Below are positions 34,558 through 41,283 of a DNA stretch of 64,000 nucleotides, one piece after another. How positions within the stretch are numbered: position 1 is the first letter of the stretch; the number at the start of each line of letters is the position of its first letter. The translations under genes and the position numbers were made by a program. The DNA is from Streptomyces sp. NBC_00440. GTDB lineage: Bacteria; Actinomycetota; Actinomycetes; Streptomycetales; Streptomycetaceae. The stretch spans positions 2,613,501-2,677,500 of the forward strand of contig NZ_CP107921.1 of assembly GCF_036014215.1 (NCBI RefSeq), written 5' to 3'. The notes under the pieces are model-generated. The model was not told where the DNA came from, ran no database searches, and saw only the letters and a program-made list of their open reading frames with translations.

Positions 34558-35015
34558 TGTGCGGCCTCCAGACGCCCGATCTCGCGGTTTATGTACCAAG
34601 CGGCCTTACGAAGGTCTGTAAGCGGCTCGTCGTGCTTGTGGCTCGCGCGAAGGACGTACTTCACGACGCATCCGAGGTTGAAATTCAGGTGCTCCGTGAT
34701 GTCGATGACCTCGACACCGTTCGGGAGCCATGTGTAGTGAGAGGGGTTGTTCACCGCGTCCTCAACAGGCCCCATTGCCTTGGCCCAGCAGGCTTCGATG
34801 ATGTCGTCCAGCACCTCTACGAGGTCAGCACGTGCCAACTCGTGTTCGGCGAAGCCAAGCGAGGAAGAACGGCCTTTTATTTCTACTTCGTAGGGGTACG
34901 GGGCGTCTTCACCCTCAGAGATGTCCGTGATTGTTCCGTGCTCACCTGCGTACTGCTGGACGTATGGAGTGGAAGGGGCCGCGATGACGACCTCGTCGCC
35001 AATCTTGTAAATCAC
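34554..35015 (-). CDS. DUF3310-domain phage protein
   Basis: A 153-residue protein. Residues 1-65 look like a small beta domain. The C-terminal half (NNPSHYTWLPNGVEVIDIT ... VKYVLRASHKHDEPLTDLRKA) is the DUF3310 domain of phage nucleotide-kinase-like proteins of unknown activity. ATG overlaps on both sides (35012-35015, 34554-34557). Confidence 0.75.
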   Translation of the reverse strand: MIYKIGDEVVIAAPSTPYVQQYAGEHGTITDISEGEDAPYPYEVEIKGRSSSLGFAEHELARADLVEVLDDIIEACWAKAMGPVEDAVNNPSHYTWLPNGVEVIDITEHLNFNLGCVVKYVLRASHKHDEPLTDLRKAAWYINREIGRLEAAQ

Positions 35016-35212
35016 TCCGCCTCCAACTCGTTGTCGTAGAAGAAGGCACCAAGGAAATTCGTCACCTCGTCGATGTCATCAAGCTGAACTGAGGTAGCGG
35101 CCTCCTTCTGTGCGTAGTTGACCTTCTCGACCACACCAGTCAGGCCGGCAGTCCCGTCCGTGACGGATGCCCTCACTCGGACTCGTGTGCCAGGCTCCCA
35201 AATCGACTTCAT
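35012..35212 (-). CDS. Hypothetical small beta protein, 66 aa
   Basis: A 66-residue protein with alternating hydrophobic strands (TRVRVRASVTDGTAGLTGVV), similar in pattern to SH3/KOW-type barrels; similarity not confirmed. It is joined by ATGA overlaps to the primase gene and to the DUF3310 gene. Confidence 0.6.
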   Translation of the reverse strand: MKSIWEPGTRVRVRASVTDGTAGLTGVVEKVNYAQKEAATSVQLDDIDEVTNFLGAFFYDNELEAE

Positions 35213-35910
35213 GACAAACCGATCCTCTCCCGTAGGGCAGCAGCCCCGTATTCGTGAAGGTATGAATTTGAATCGTGGCCCTCGCCAAGGACGATGACCT
35301 TGGCGCTCGGTAGCTGAGCAGCCAACTTCTCGGCGGCTTCAATGCCTGGCTTGTCTCCGTCAGCGATGATGAAGACCGTCCCGAAGCCGAGCAGCGGGGG
35401 TATGAAATGGTCGCGCCAACTCGATGTGCCCTGGTAGGCGATGGCCGGCGCTCCAACCGACTCCCACACCATTGCGTCGAACTCGCCCTCGGTGATGACG
35501 ACGAACGGGCTACTGGCAATCAGGGAGCGGGTGTTGAAGAGCCGCGGCATGTCACCGGGCAGAGTCAAATACTTTCCGTGTCCGCGGTGATTCTCTTTGC
35601 GGACTGGGGCCAGGAAGCTGCCAGTTTCGTCCCGTACGCACTTGTCGTCTATGCAGCGGAATCGAATGGTTGCCACTGCATGAGGCCCACCTGCGGGGCG
35701 CAGATACGGGAGTACCAGGCTTCCCAGCCTCTGTTCATGACCAGTCAGCGCCGAACCGACGTATCCGAGGGTGAACCTCTCGGCTATGTCCTCCAGGCCG
35801 CGAGCCTTGATGTACTCCTCGGCCGGGCTCTCCCTGAACTGCTGGAAGTAGGTTCTCGCCGCTTCCACTGAACCGGGCATGTGCCCATGCCTGGGCTTCT
35901 CGGAAGCCAA
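35209..35910 (-). CDS. Phage primase, Toprim part
   Basis: DnaG-type primase catalytic part, 233 residues. The Toprim motifs are VVITEGEFDAMV (acidic catalytic Glu) and VFIIADGDKPGIEAAEKLA (DxD). The region before it (ARTYFQQFRESPAEEYIKARGL ...) matches the primase linker. Its TTG start at 35910 has an excellent site, AGAGGAG five bases upstream, inside the zinc-finger frame, so it can be made as a separate protein. It lies in a different frame from the zinc-finger ORF, which it overlaps by 176 bases; a frameshifted fusion is the alternative. Confidence 0.8.
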   Translation of the reverse strand: MASEKPRHGHMPGSVEAARTYFQQFRESPAEEYIKARGLEDIAERFTLGYVGSALTGHEQRLGSLVLPYLRPAGGPHAVATIRFRCIDDKCVRDETGSFLAPVRKENHRGHGKYLTLPGDMPRLFNTRSLIASSPFVVITEGEFDAMVWESVGAPAIAYQGTSSWRDHFIPPLLGFGTVFIIADGDKPGIEAAEKLAAQLPSAKVIVLGEGHDSNSYLHEYGAAALRERIGLS

Positions 35911-36136
35911 TGTTCTCCTCTCGCATTACGATGTCGATTGAGTCCTCGGAGACCTGACAGACGAAGCAGTTCCATCGGTCCTTCTCGGTGTTGACCGAGG
36001 CGCTGGGGTTCTCGTCCACGTGAAGCGGGCAGGGGATCTTGCTCCACCCTGCCCGCTGTTTCACGTCTATTGAGTAGTAGTGCTTCAGAACCTCAGCTAT
36101 CGGTGGCTTAATTACCGAGCTGCGGGGCAGGTTCAC
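35735..36136 (-). CDS. Phage primase, zinc-binding part
   Basis: N-terminal domain of a DnaG-type primase: CPLHVDENPSASV ... WNCFVC gives the CxxH ... CxxC zinc site. The helix GFREAQAWAHARF is also typical, but about 40 residues after it the frame becomes Arg/Gly-rich and runs to 35735 without primase-like sequence. It therefore gives a 133-residue zinc protein, or joins the Toprim frame by a shift near 35870. GTG 36136. Confidence 0.75.
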   Translation of the reverse strand: MNLPRSSVIKPPIAEVLKHYYSIDVKQRAGWSKIPCPLHVDENPSASVNTEKDRWNCFVCQVSEDSIDIVMREENIGFREAQAWAHARFSGSGENLLPAVQGEPGRGVHQGSRPGGHSREVHPRIRRFGADWS

Positions 36137-36245
36137 CGATCCGCCTCACGTGGACGGGGAAGGTGTATTGACGATTGGCGGCGCCCAGATACTCTTTCTC
36201 GCCACGCCACTTGCGGTAGTCGAGCTTGATGAATCCCTCACTCAT
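36108..36245 (-). CDS. Hypothetical phage protein, 45 aa
   Basis: A 45-codon basic frame (ATG 36245, TAA 36110-36108) starting MSEGFIKLDYRKWRGEKEYL. It overlaps the endonuclease VII stop by eight bases and the primase zinc ORF start by 29 bases, consistent with the packed operon. No homology is recognised. Confidence 0.5.
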   Translation of the reverse strand: MSEGFIKLDYRKWRGEKEYLGAANRQYTFPVHVRRIGEPAPQLGN

Positions 36246-36675
36246 CGTTTACTCCTCGCGTATCCACGTGAAAGCGCGGTCCAAGGAATCGGACCGCAGG
36301 CGGGTCATCCAGATAGTCAGCTGCGGATCGCAGCGTCTCGGGGTTGTCCTTGGCGCCCGGCAGGATTCGCCGATTGCACAAGCGGCAGGTGAGCCCTCGG
36401 ACCATGCCGGTTTTGTGGTCGTGGTCTACGTCGAGCCGGTAGCGCCTTGGTTGTCCACAGATAGCGCAGCCGCCACCCTGGTAGTCCATGAGGGCCTGAA
36501 ATTCGCCAGGTTCGAGCCCATAGGTGGTGGTAACCCGAGCCTCGTGCGAAGCGGCTCTACGAGTTCTCTTCCTACAGGTTGCGCACACACGCCCCTTGGG
36601 CGTGAAGAACCTGATGGCTCTGTTCTTTCCGCAGCGTGTGCACTTCCGGTACCCGGCTCGGGGCTCAGTGGACAC
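36238..36675 (-). CDS. Recombination endonuclease VII-like HNH nuclease
   Basis: Endonuclease VII family protein of about 145 residues. A CTRCG ... CATC zinc knuckle is followed by the core CAICGQ ... DVDHDHKTGMVRGLTC RLCNR, which holds the catalytic DHDH and structural Cys. It would resolve branched DNA during packaging or recombination. The GTG at 36675 gives a compact overlap with the upstream gene; an ATG at 36729 in the same frame is also possible. Confidence 0.8.
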   Translation of the reverse strand: MSTEPRAGYRKCTRCGKNRAIRFFTPKGRVCATCRKRTRRAASHEARVTTTYGLEPGEFQALMDYQGGGCAICGQPRRYRLDVDHDHKTGMVRGLTCRLCNRRILPGAKDNPETLRSAADYLDDPPAVRFLGPRFHVDTRGVNDE

Positions 36676-37012
36676 GGGGCCTGAGAGCCGCCTCAAGCCG
36701 GTACTGGTCCTTGAGGTCGATTGCCTCATCGGCGAGACTCTGAAGGAAGGAGACGGGCAGAACTTCCCATGTCGGCCCGTCCGCCGTGGGCATCGTCACC
36801 GCGACTACCCGAGCGGCACTGTGCCGAGTATGGAACTTCAGTTCCTTAGCCAGACGGAACAGGCGCATTCGCATCGGGTTCTCGACCGAGAGAACTAGGG
36901 CAACAACACCCCCACCAGCATTTCGAATCTCATTGTCTGAGATTTCGGGGTTCTCATTCAGAAGAACATCCACGATTTCCCTCTGAAGGCTATACCCGCA
37001 AGTTCTGTTCAT
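36665..37012 (-). CDS. Hypothetical phage protein, 115 aa
   Basis: A 115-residue protein with a GGGVVALVLSVEN segment and a basic middle (MRMRLFRLAKELKFHTRH). No family is recognised. It is the first gene after a strong promoter (37037-37066), with its ATG 37012 about 20 bases from the predicted transcription start. Confidence 0.6.
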   Translation of the reverse strand: MNRTCGYSLQREIVDVLLNENPEISDNEIRNAGGGVVALVLSVENPMRMRLFRLAKELKFHTRHSAARVVAVTMPTADGPTWEVLPVSFLQSLADEAIDLKDQYRLEAALRPRVH

Positions 37013-37036
37013 TTCCCCGCCCCTTTTCCGATCCTC

Positions 37037-37066
37037 AATATAGGCCCGCCCTTGTCACGGATTCAA
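37037..37066 (-). promoter_or_regulatory. Early promoter P1 with shared 16-bp element
   Basis: On the minus strand TTGAAT (37066-37061) and TATATT (37042-37037) are 18 bp apart. The -35 lies inside AACTTGAATCCGTGAC (37069-37054), which recurs at P2 and P3. Confidence 0.75.
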
Positions 37067-37076
37067 GTTTTTAAAT

Positions 37077-37107
37077 CCTGTGAACCTGTGACCTATCTCA
37101 CCTAAAG
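37077..37107 (-). repeat. Upstream module with paired CTGTGA repeats (copy 1)
   Basis: A 31-base segment (plus strand CCTGTGAACCTGTGACCT ... TCTCACCTAAAG) lies 8 bases upstream of the P1 element. A near copy is found at 39915-39947 upstream of P3. Confidence 0.65.
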
Positions 37108-37926
37108 GGTGTTGGGTATGTCCGTGAGCCGCATGTTCGTGGAGTTGAACTCGTACGAGCTGAACGTCTGCCCGCTTGAGTCCTCGAAACCGTCTCGGTT
37201 CTTCACTGGCGAGACGTGCAGGATCCTGCCGTCCATGCCATCGATCTCCTTGTGGACTGTCAGGATGACGTTCGGGACTCGGCCGATCTTCCCCTTTACG
37301 CCACTGAGCGGGATGGGGTTAAGCCCGTCGCTATGCTCACCCGTGACGTGGTGCAGGGTCAGGACATGAGCTCCCGTCTTCCGAGCCATATCTGACATGT
37401 ACTCACACATGGCTTCCAGGCCGAACGTGAAGGATTCCGCGTCGCCCGCCGGGGAGTCCCCCACCACATTCGTGATGTTGTCCACCACGATCAGGTGGGG
37501 GAACATACCGAACACTTCGAAGTACGCCCGGAGACTCAACTCGATGTCGGGCAGGCTGGGCCTGGCGTCGTAGTCGAACCGGATCCACCAACGCTTGCCC
37601 AGGTAGCTCAGATACTCATCGAACTCGTCCGCCAGGAGCTTGCGCTTCACATCCCTCACGTTGTCGCCCGTGAGTATGGCCGTTGCCCTAGTGAGCTGTG
37701 TTGACGCGTTGGAATCCGCACTGAAGTACATGACCGGGATGCTGCCGGACAGCGCCAGGTTCAGGGCGAACAGGCTCTTGCCGGTGCCGGGGCCGGCTGC
37801 GACGAGCGAGAACTCACCACGCCGGAACTCGACCTCATGATATGCCAGGCCCCTGTAAGGCGAGGGGAGCGGTTCCCCTGCCTCTCCCTTGACCAACACT
37901 GATTGCGCGAGGCTGTAAATGGTCAC
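37102..37926 (-). CDS. RecA/DnaB-like ATPase (helicase loader or helicase)
   Basis: P-loop ATPase of 274 residues with a RecA-like fold. Walker A is AAGPGTGKSLF, Walker B is HLIVVDNITN, and HVLTLHHVTGE is a motif like the DnaB H4/sensor region. It resembles the DnaB C-terminal domain but lacks an N-terminal domain, so it is either a minimal replicative helicase or a recombination ATPase. GTG 37926 has AGGAAAGG upstream. Confidence 0.8.
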   Translation of the reverse strand: MTIYSLAQSVLVKGEAGEPLPSPYRGLAYHEVEFRRGEFSLVAAGPGTGKSLFALNLALSGSIPVMYFSADSNASTQLTRATAILTGDNVRDVKRKLLADEFDEYLSYLGKRWWIRFDYDARPSLPDIELSLRAYFEVFGMFPHLIVVDNITNVVGDSPAGDAESFTFGLEAMCEYMSDMARKTGAHVLTLHHVTGEHSDGLNPIPLSGVKGKIGRVPNVILTVHKEIDGMDGRILHVSPVKNRDGFEDSSGQTFSSYEFNSTNMRLTDIPNTL

Positions 37927-37944
37927 TCCCTTTCCTCTAGCCCA

Positions 37945-37973
37945 AAGCTAGATCAACTACGTCACGGATTCAA
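37945..37973 (-). promoter_or_regulatory. Early promoter P2 with shared 16-bp element
   Basis: Minus strand TTGAAT (37973-37968), 17 bp, TAGCTT (37950-37945). The -35 lies inside AACTTGAATCCGTGAC (37976-37961), identical to P1. It drives the ATPase gene from within the 3' end of the nuclease gene. Confidence 0.7.
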
Positions 37974-38761
37974 GTTCTGGGAGAAAAAAATATGCACCCG
38001 TGCGAGACGTCGCAGAAGTTGCAGTCGAACCCAGGGTTCGCCGGGAAATGGCCACGCTTCACGCCAGCGTCCATGTCAGCGAACCTCTGACCAATCTCGT
38101 CCTCCGACACCTCCGCGACCTTCACAGGCCGGGAAAGACGCCCATCCCTGGCGAGGTACCAGTCAGCCCGTTCCACCTCTACGCCCCACTGCTGACGCAT
38201 CGCCACGGCGTAGGTCTGAAGTTGGAACTTGGACTTCATGGTCCCGGTCTTCAGGTCCCGCACCCTGACCCTGCCGTCGCCCTCAGTGAGGGCCTGGTCG
38301 ATGAAGCCGCGCACCTTGATACCTCCCAGCTCGACCATGAAGGAGAGCTCAAGTGCCGGCACCCCCTCGTTCGGCTCCGTCCAGAGGGCGGGCTTGTTGG
38401 CCTTGCTCCACTCGACGTAGGCCGCTGTCTGCTCCATCCCTAGGACGTAGCGGCGCTCGATGTCCTCTCCACCCGTGTAGCGACCCGCAGCTAGCCACCT
38501 GTCTGTATCGGGCTCCTCGGCCAGGGCCTCATCGACCATGCCCGTGTACTGGTCGTGGAAGAGCTCTGTGACCTCGTCGGCCCCCAACGTACGGGACGAC
38601 CTTTCCCATGCCTCTGCGGCGGAGTGAAAGGCCGTCCCGTGGAAAGACCATGCGGCCGGTCTCGGTCGTACACGCTCTACCCGCTGGAGATACCAGCGCC
38701 ACGCACACTTCTCATACTGCTCCGTCTGCGAGACCGACCTCGGCTGACTTTCGACACTCAA
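37970..38761 (-). CDS. RecB/Cas4-like PD-(D/E)XK nuclease
   Basis: Exonuclease-type protein of 263 residues. It opens with SVSQTEQYEKCAWRWYL; the nuclease core is KVRGFIDQAL ... RVRVRDLKTG (D ... DxK), then QLQTYAVAM (QxxxY). Cys near residue 20 together with the C-terminal CNFCDVSHGC give the four Cys of the iron-sulphur cluster seen in Cas4 and AddB. Probable role: end processing in phage recombination or replication. Confidence 0.85.
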   Translation of the reverse strand: MSVESQPRSVSQTEQYEKCAWRWYLQRVERVRPRPAAWSFHGTAFHSAAEAWERSSRTLGADEVTELFHDQYTGMVDEALAEEPDTDRWLAAGRYTGGEDIERRYVLGMEQTAAYVEWSKANKPALWTEPNEGVPALELSFMVELGGIKVRGFIDQALTEGDGRVRVRDLKTGTMKSKFQLQTYAVAMRQQWGVEVERADWYLARDGRLSRPVKVAEVSEDEIGQRFADMDAGVKRGHFPANPGFDCNFCDVSHGCIFFSPRT

Positions 38762-39122
38762 TGTGTTTGGCTCCTAGACCGCTCAATCTGATGACGGTAA
38801 ACGTGCTACTTCCGGGGATCTCGGCGTGGCCGCGGGCATAAGTGCTCCGCGCAATCTCCAACGCGGAAACTCGCGCCCCAAGCTCGCATTCGAGGTCGAG
38901 GACTCTACGCGCGGTGAGTGATTCGAGGGCCAGGTCCGAGATGATCAAATCCACCCATTCAGCCACTACGCCCCGAACGTAGAGGACCAGTACCCCCAAG
39001 GTGTCATGATCAACACGCATCTCGACTGTCTGAGAATTCCAAGTACAGTGGCAGCCCTGACTGCCCTCTACCCCCGTCTTAATCTCATCCAGCCATGTGC
39101 GCGTTTCGTTCATTGTGTTCAC
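38712..39122 (-). CDS. Hypothetical phage protein, about 136 aa
   Basis: An acidic protein without a recognised domain; a central LGVLVLYVRGVVAEWVDLIIS segment is hydrophobic. Its 3' end overlaps the nuclease gene by 50 bases. GTG 39122 lies ten bases after AGGAGG; ATG 39113 is a second possibility. Confidence 0.55.
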   Translation of the reverse strand: MNTMNETRTWLDEIKTGVEGSQGCHCTWNSQTVEMRVDHDTLGVLVLYVRGVVAEWVDLIISDLALESLTARRVLDLECELGARVSALEIARSTYARGHAEIPGSSTFTVIRLSGLGAKHIECRKSAEVGLADGAV

Positions 39123-39145
39123 CGAGCCCCGCCCTCCTGCTTTAA

Positions 39146-39177
39146 CAATACAGGTTGATCGTGTGACAGCAATACAG
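39146..39177 (-). promoter_or_regulatory. Direct CAATACAG repeats in a candidate promoter
   Basis: CAATACAG occurs at 39146-39153 and 39170-39177, 24 bp apart. On the minus strand this reads TTGCTG, about 16 bp, TATTGT, a plausible promoter for the 136-residue gene, with the repeats as a possible operator. Confidence 0.45.
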
Positions 39178-39248
39178 ATTTTTTTCCCGCCCGCAAAGCG
39201 CAAAATGGTTGTAGTAAATGAAGTAAAGAGATGGCAAAAGAACGCAGC

Positions 39249-39278
39249 GAGCCCCCCACGCTGCCGCGTGAAGGGCTC
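39249..39278 (-). terminator. Terminator after the HTH gene
   Basis: GAGCCC pairs with GGGCTC and the inner ACGC pairs with GCGT around TGCC; on the minus strand T-rich sequence follows after a few bases. It separates the HTH gene from the rest of the early arm. Confidence 0.55.
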
Positions 39279-39310
39279 AATCGTGTCCGCTTTGGGACGA
39301 AATGAAATAG

Positions 39311-39820
39311 TTAACTCGGGGCGATCTCCGGCTCGACAGGAGCAAGGGGAAGCGAGATGGCCTCCAGGTGAGGCCCCTTGGGCATCTCCCTACCCTCGGG
39401 CCAGCGGATGACGCGCCGGCCGTCTGACGGCTCCCTGGGCAGGAACACCCAAGGATTGTCTTTGCTCCAATCAATCGACAGCACAAGGTTGTTCCGCTCA
39501 AGGTGCGCCAGGAAAGCCGCCGCCCTCTGGAACTGCCTCTGCGTCAACGCTTGGTCTCCGAGGCGCCAGCGTATATACGTGGAGAGATCTCGGGCGCGGT
39601 TGAATCGAGTGAACTTCCCCCGATCGAACTCTTCACGCGGCCAAGCAGCTTCAAGGATGGCGGCAGCGATATTGCTGTACGGCTTACGCTCAATTCCTAT
39701 TGCCGTATACCGGGCGTTAACCGCCTGAACAGAGCAGCCATAAGCCTGGGCAATTTCTTTATCAGACAAACCTTCGCGGTAAAAGCGCCTCAAGGTGTCA
39801 TTGTCAGGCAGTTTGCTCAT
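39311..39820 (-). CDS. HTH-containing phage regulator
   Basis: A 169-residue protein. Residues 10-40 (RRFYREGLSDKEIAQAYGCS, then VQAVNARYTAIG) form a resolvase/sigma region 4-like HTH. The rest is basic and helical, with a Pro-rich end. It is the gene nearest the control region and is transcribed first from P3, so it is a candidate regulator of the early or late arm. Family not recognised further. Confidence 0.65.
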   Translation of the reverse strand: MSKLPDNDTLRRFYREGLSDKEIAQAYGCSVQAVNARYTAIGIERKPYSNIAAAILEAAWPREEFDRGKFTRFNRARDLSTYIRWRLGDQALTQRQFQRAAAFLAHLERNNLVLSIDWSKDNPWVFLPREPSDGRRVIRWPEGREMPKGPHLEAISLPLAPVEPEIAPS

Positions 39821-39851
39821 GTCGGGAGGCCCCTCCTCTCTCGGTTACCTC

Positions 39852-39880
39852 AAGGTACAGAGCTGCTGTCACGAAATCAA
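39852..39880 (-). promoter_or_regulatory. Early promoter P3 with shared 16-bp element
   Basis: Minus strand TTGATT (39880-39875), 17 bp, TACCTT (39857-39852). The surrounding AACTTGATTTCGTGAC (39883-39868) matches the P1/P2 element at 14 of 16 bases. It precedes the HTH gene. Confidence 0.65.
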
Positions 39881-39914
39881 GTTACTTCAGTGGATGAAGC
39901 TGCCAGCACTTGAC

Positions 39915-39947
39915 CCTGTGACGCTGTGACCTGGGTCTCACTTAAAG
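39915..39947 (-). repeat. Upstream module with paired CTGTGA repeats (copy 2)
   Basis: A 33-base near copy of the module at 37077-37107, with two CTGTGAC units and CTCACTTAAAG. It lies 32 bases upstream of the P3 element. Confidence 0.65.
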
Positions 39948-40230
39948 TGACCGCGTCCCAGACCGACGGCTTTGACACCGACATCCTTAGTGAGAGAGCA
40001 AGCGGAAACGAGCTAGCGAACGACCTGGTTGGAGCGATTTGTGAAGGATTAGTGAGTATCTAAGCGATTTCTTAACCAAGTGGCCACCTGCGTACAACCA
40101 ACTGAGGAACTGTCAGATTCTGTCGTTTCTAGACAAGCGTAAGTGTCAACTACAAAGCGAGACTTCCCTGTTGATCTGTCGGTTGAGCTCAGGCCCCCGG
40201 CCAGGCTCCTGACCAGGCATCCAGGGACAT

Positions 40231-40265
40231 GGCCCCGGCCGCCAGACCAGCATCCGGCCGGGGCC
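40231..40265 (+). terminator. GC-rich 11-bp hairpin before the HNH gene
   Basis: GGCCCCGGCCG (40231-40241) pairs with CGGCCGGGGCC (40255-40265), loop 13 bases, no T-run. It may be a terminator, a leader RNA structure for late transcription, or part of a packaging site. Confidence 0.5.
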
Positions 40266-40310
40266 TCAGACCTAGTACCGCCAGTGCGGGCATAAGCGAA
40301 GGGAGGGGGC

Positions 40311-40631
40311 ATGCCCAGGGCAAGGAGCATCTGTTTGCGCCAAGGGTGTCTCACTCCAACCGTCCGAGACGGCCGCTGCGGCGACCATCAGACCCGGAAA
40401 GGCTGGAATAGAACATCTATTCGAAATGCCTCCAGGCCGAGAGATTGGCACCGGCGGCGCTCTCGCGTGCTTGTACGAGATCGCTTCACGTGCCAGCAGT
40501 GTGGTTCCCATAAGGATCTGGAGGTGGACCACATTGTTCCGGTAGCCCGTGGTGGTTCCTGGGAACCGGACAACCTCTGGGTCCTCTGCAAACCGTGCCA
40601 CAAGCGCAAGACATACAGCGAAGGCACATAA
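40311..40631 (+). CDS. HNH endonuclease
   Basis: HNH nuclease of 106 residues. The ββα-metal core is CQQCGSHKDLEVDHIVPVARGG ... DNLWVLCKPCHKRKT, with the DH, N and H residues and two CxxC zinc pairs. ATG 40311 follows a GGGAGGGG site. HNH genes are common next to the terminase in HK97-like phages, where they help packaging. Here it is separated from the small terminase gene by the tRNAs. Confidence 0.88.
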   Translation: MPRARSICLRQGCLTPTVRDGRCGDHQTRKGWNRTSIRNASRPRDWHRRRSRVLVRDRFTCQQCGSHKDLEVDHIVPVARGGSWEPDNLWVLCKPCHKRKTYSEGT

Positions 40632-40668
40632 AGCGCCCTCTGGGCAGCGGTCCTCATGAGGCCGCATC

Positions 40669-40744
40669 GGGTTGGTAGCTCAACTGGGAGAGCAACGGTC
40701 TCCAAAGCCGTGCGTTGCAGGTTCAAGTCCTGCCCATCCCGCCA
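40669..40744 (+). tRNA. tRNA-Trp (CCA)
   Basis: Cloverleaf with acceptor GGGTTGG/CCATCCC (one T-T mismatch), D-arm TAGCTCAACTGGGAGAGCA, anticodon stem ACGGT/GCCGT with loop CTCCAAA (anticodon CCA) and T-arm GGTTCAAGTCC. The 3' CCA is encoded. Confidence 0.9.
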
Positions 40745-40799
40745 TACGGGTAGCTCCCGTAGACGCCGAAACTCCCCCTGATCAGGGGATGGAAGCGTG

Positions 40800-40872
40800 G
40801 TGCCTGTCGTCTAGCGGCATAGGACTCCTCCCCTTCCGGGCGGCGACGCCGGTTCGAATCCGGTCAGGCACA
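40800..40872 (+). tRNA. tRNA-Glu (UUC) with C33
   Basis: Acceptor GTGCCTG/CAGGCAC is perfect. The D-arm (GTCTAGCGGCATAGGAC) and T-arm (GCCGGTTCGAATCCGGT) match tRNA-Glu. The anticodon stem CCTCC/GGCGG has one mismatch and the loop is CCTTCCG. Aligned to host tRNA-Glu, the anticodon is TTC, but position 33 is C instead of the near-universal U. CCA is not encoded. Confidence 0.75.
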
Positions 40873-40960
40873 CAAGGGGAATGGTGAGGGCCGGTGGGTA
40901 CCGGCAGCGTTCAACGTGGTTGGCCACCAGGGGTTCGAGTCCCCCACCTGCACCCGGCCA

Positions 40961-41033
40961 AGGTCCATAGCTCAGTTGGCAGAGCAGCGGGTTCTTAACC
41001 CACGTGTCCAGGGTTCGAGTCCCTGTGGACCTA
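40961..41033 (+). tRNA. tRNA-Lys (CUU)
   Basis: Acceptor AGGTCCA/TGGACCT is perfect. D-arm TAGCTCAGTTGGCAGAGCA, anticodon stem GCGGG/CCCAC with one C-A mismatch and loop TTCTTAA (anticodon CTT), T-arm CAGGGTTCGAGTCCCTG. CCA is not encoded. Confidence 0.88.
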
Positions 41034-41041
41034 CCCCCCTT

Positions 41042-41068
41042 GCCGCCCGTCCTCAAGGACCGGGCGGC
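41042..41068 (+). terminator. Terminator after the tRNA cluster
   Basis: GCCGCCCG pairs with CGGGCGGC, with TCC/GGA extending the stem, followed by TTCTTC. Confidence 0.7.
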
Positions 41069-41109
41069 TTCTTCATTCCTTACTACTCATCCACCTCGGA
41101 GGTGCCCTC

Positions 41110-41283
41110 ATGTCCGCGTGTAACGGTCGCTGTCTCGACTGTCCCTATGACGTCTGCGGGCCTGAGGCACCGCGGCGCCGGCCGAGCAAGGCCGCAGAAC
41201 GGTCGTGGAGGCAGGCCGCCCTCTTCGAGCTTGAGGACCTGGGCGACCTCTACGGCGTCGATCCCGAGGCAGTGAAGCTGTGA
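41110..41283 (+). CDS. Small Cys-rich protein upstream of terminase, 57 aa
   Basis: A 57-codon frame with GGAGGT seven bases upstream of ATG 41110. It has four Cys in CNGRCLDCPYDVC, then a basic stretch and an acidic helix. Its TGA overlaps the GTG of the small terminase gene (GTGA). Probably a zinc-binding packaging accessory; function unknown. Confidence 0.7.
   Translation: MSACNGRCLDCPYDVCGPEAPRRRPSKAAERSWRQAALFELEDLGDLYGVDPEAVKL

Larger units (their letters stand above)
39821..40310. other. Phage control region between divergent early and late arms
   Basis: Nearly 490 bases with no credible gene. It holds promoter P3 (minus), the second copy of the CTGTGA module, two copies of TTAGTGAG (39987-39994 and 40049-40056), a plus-strand TTGACA at 39972-39977 without a clear -10, and a GC-rich hairpin at 40231-40265 just before the HNH gene. 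It is the likely site of early/late control and perhaps of an origin or packaging site. Confidence 0.65.

Noticed and set aside
40880..40960. Possible fourth tRNA between tRNA-Glu and tRNA-Lys
   Set aside because: A T-arm-like GGGGTTCGAGTCCCC and a weak acceptor pairing (GGTGGGT with ACCTGCA) are present, but no D-arm and no proper anticodon arm plus variable loop can be folded. It is at most a decayed tRNA.
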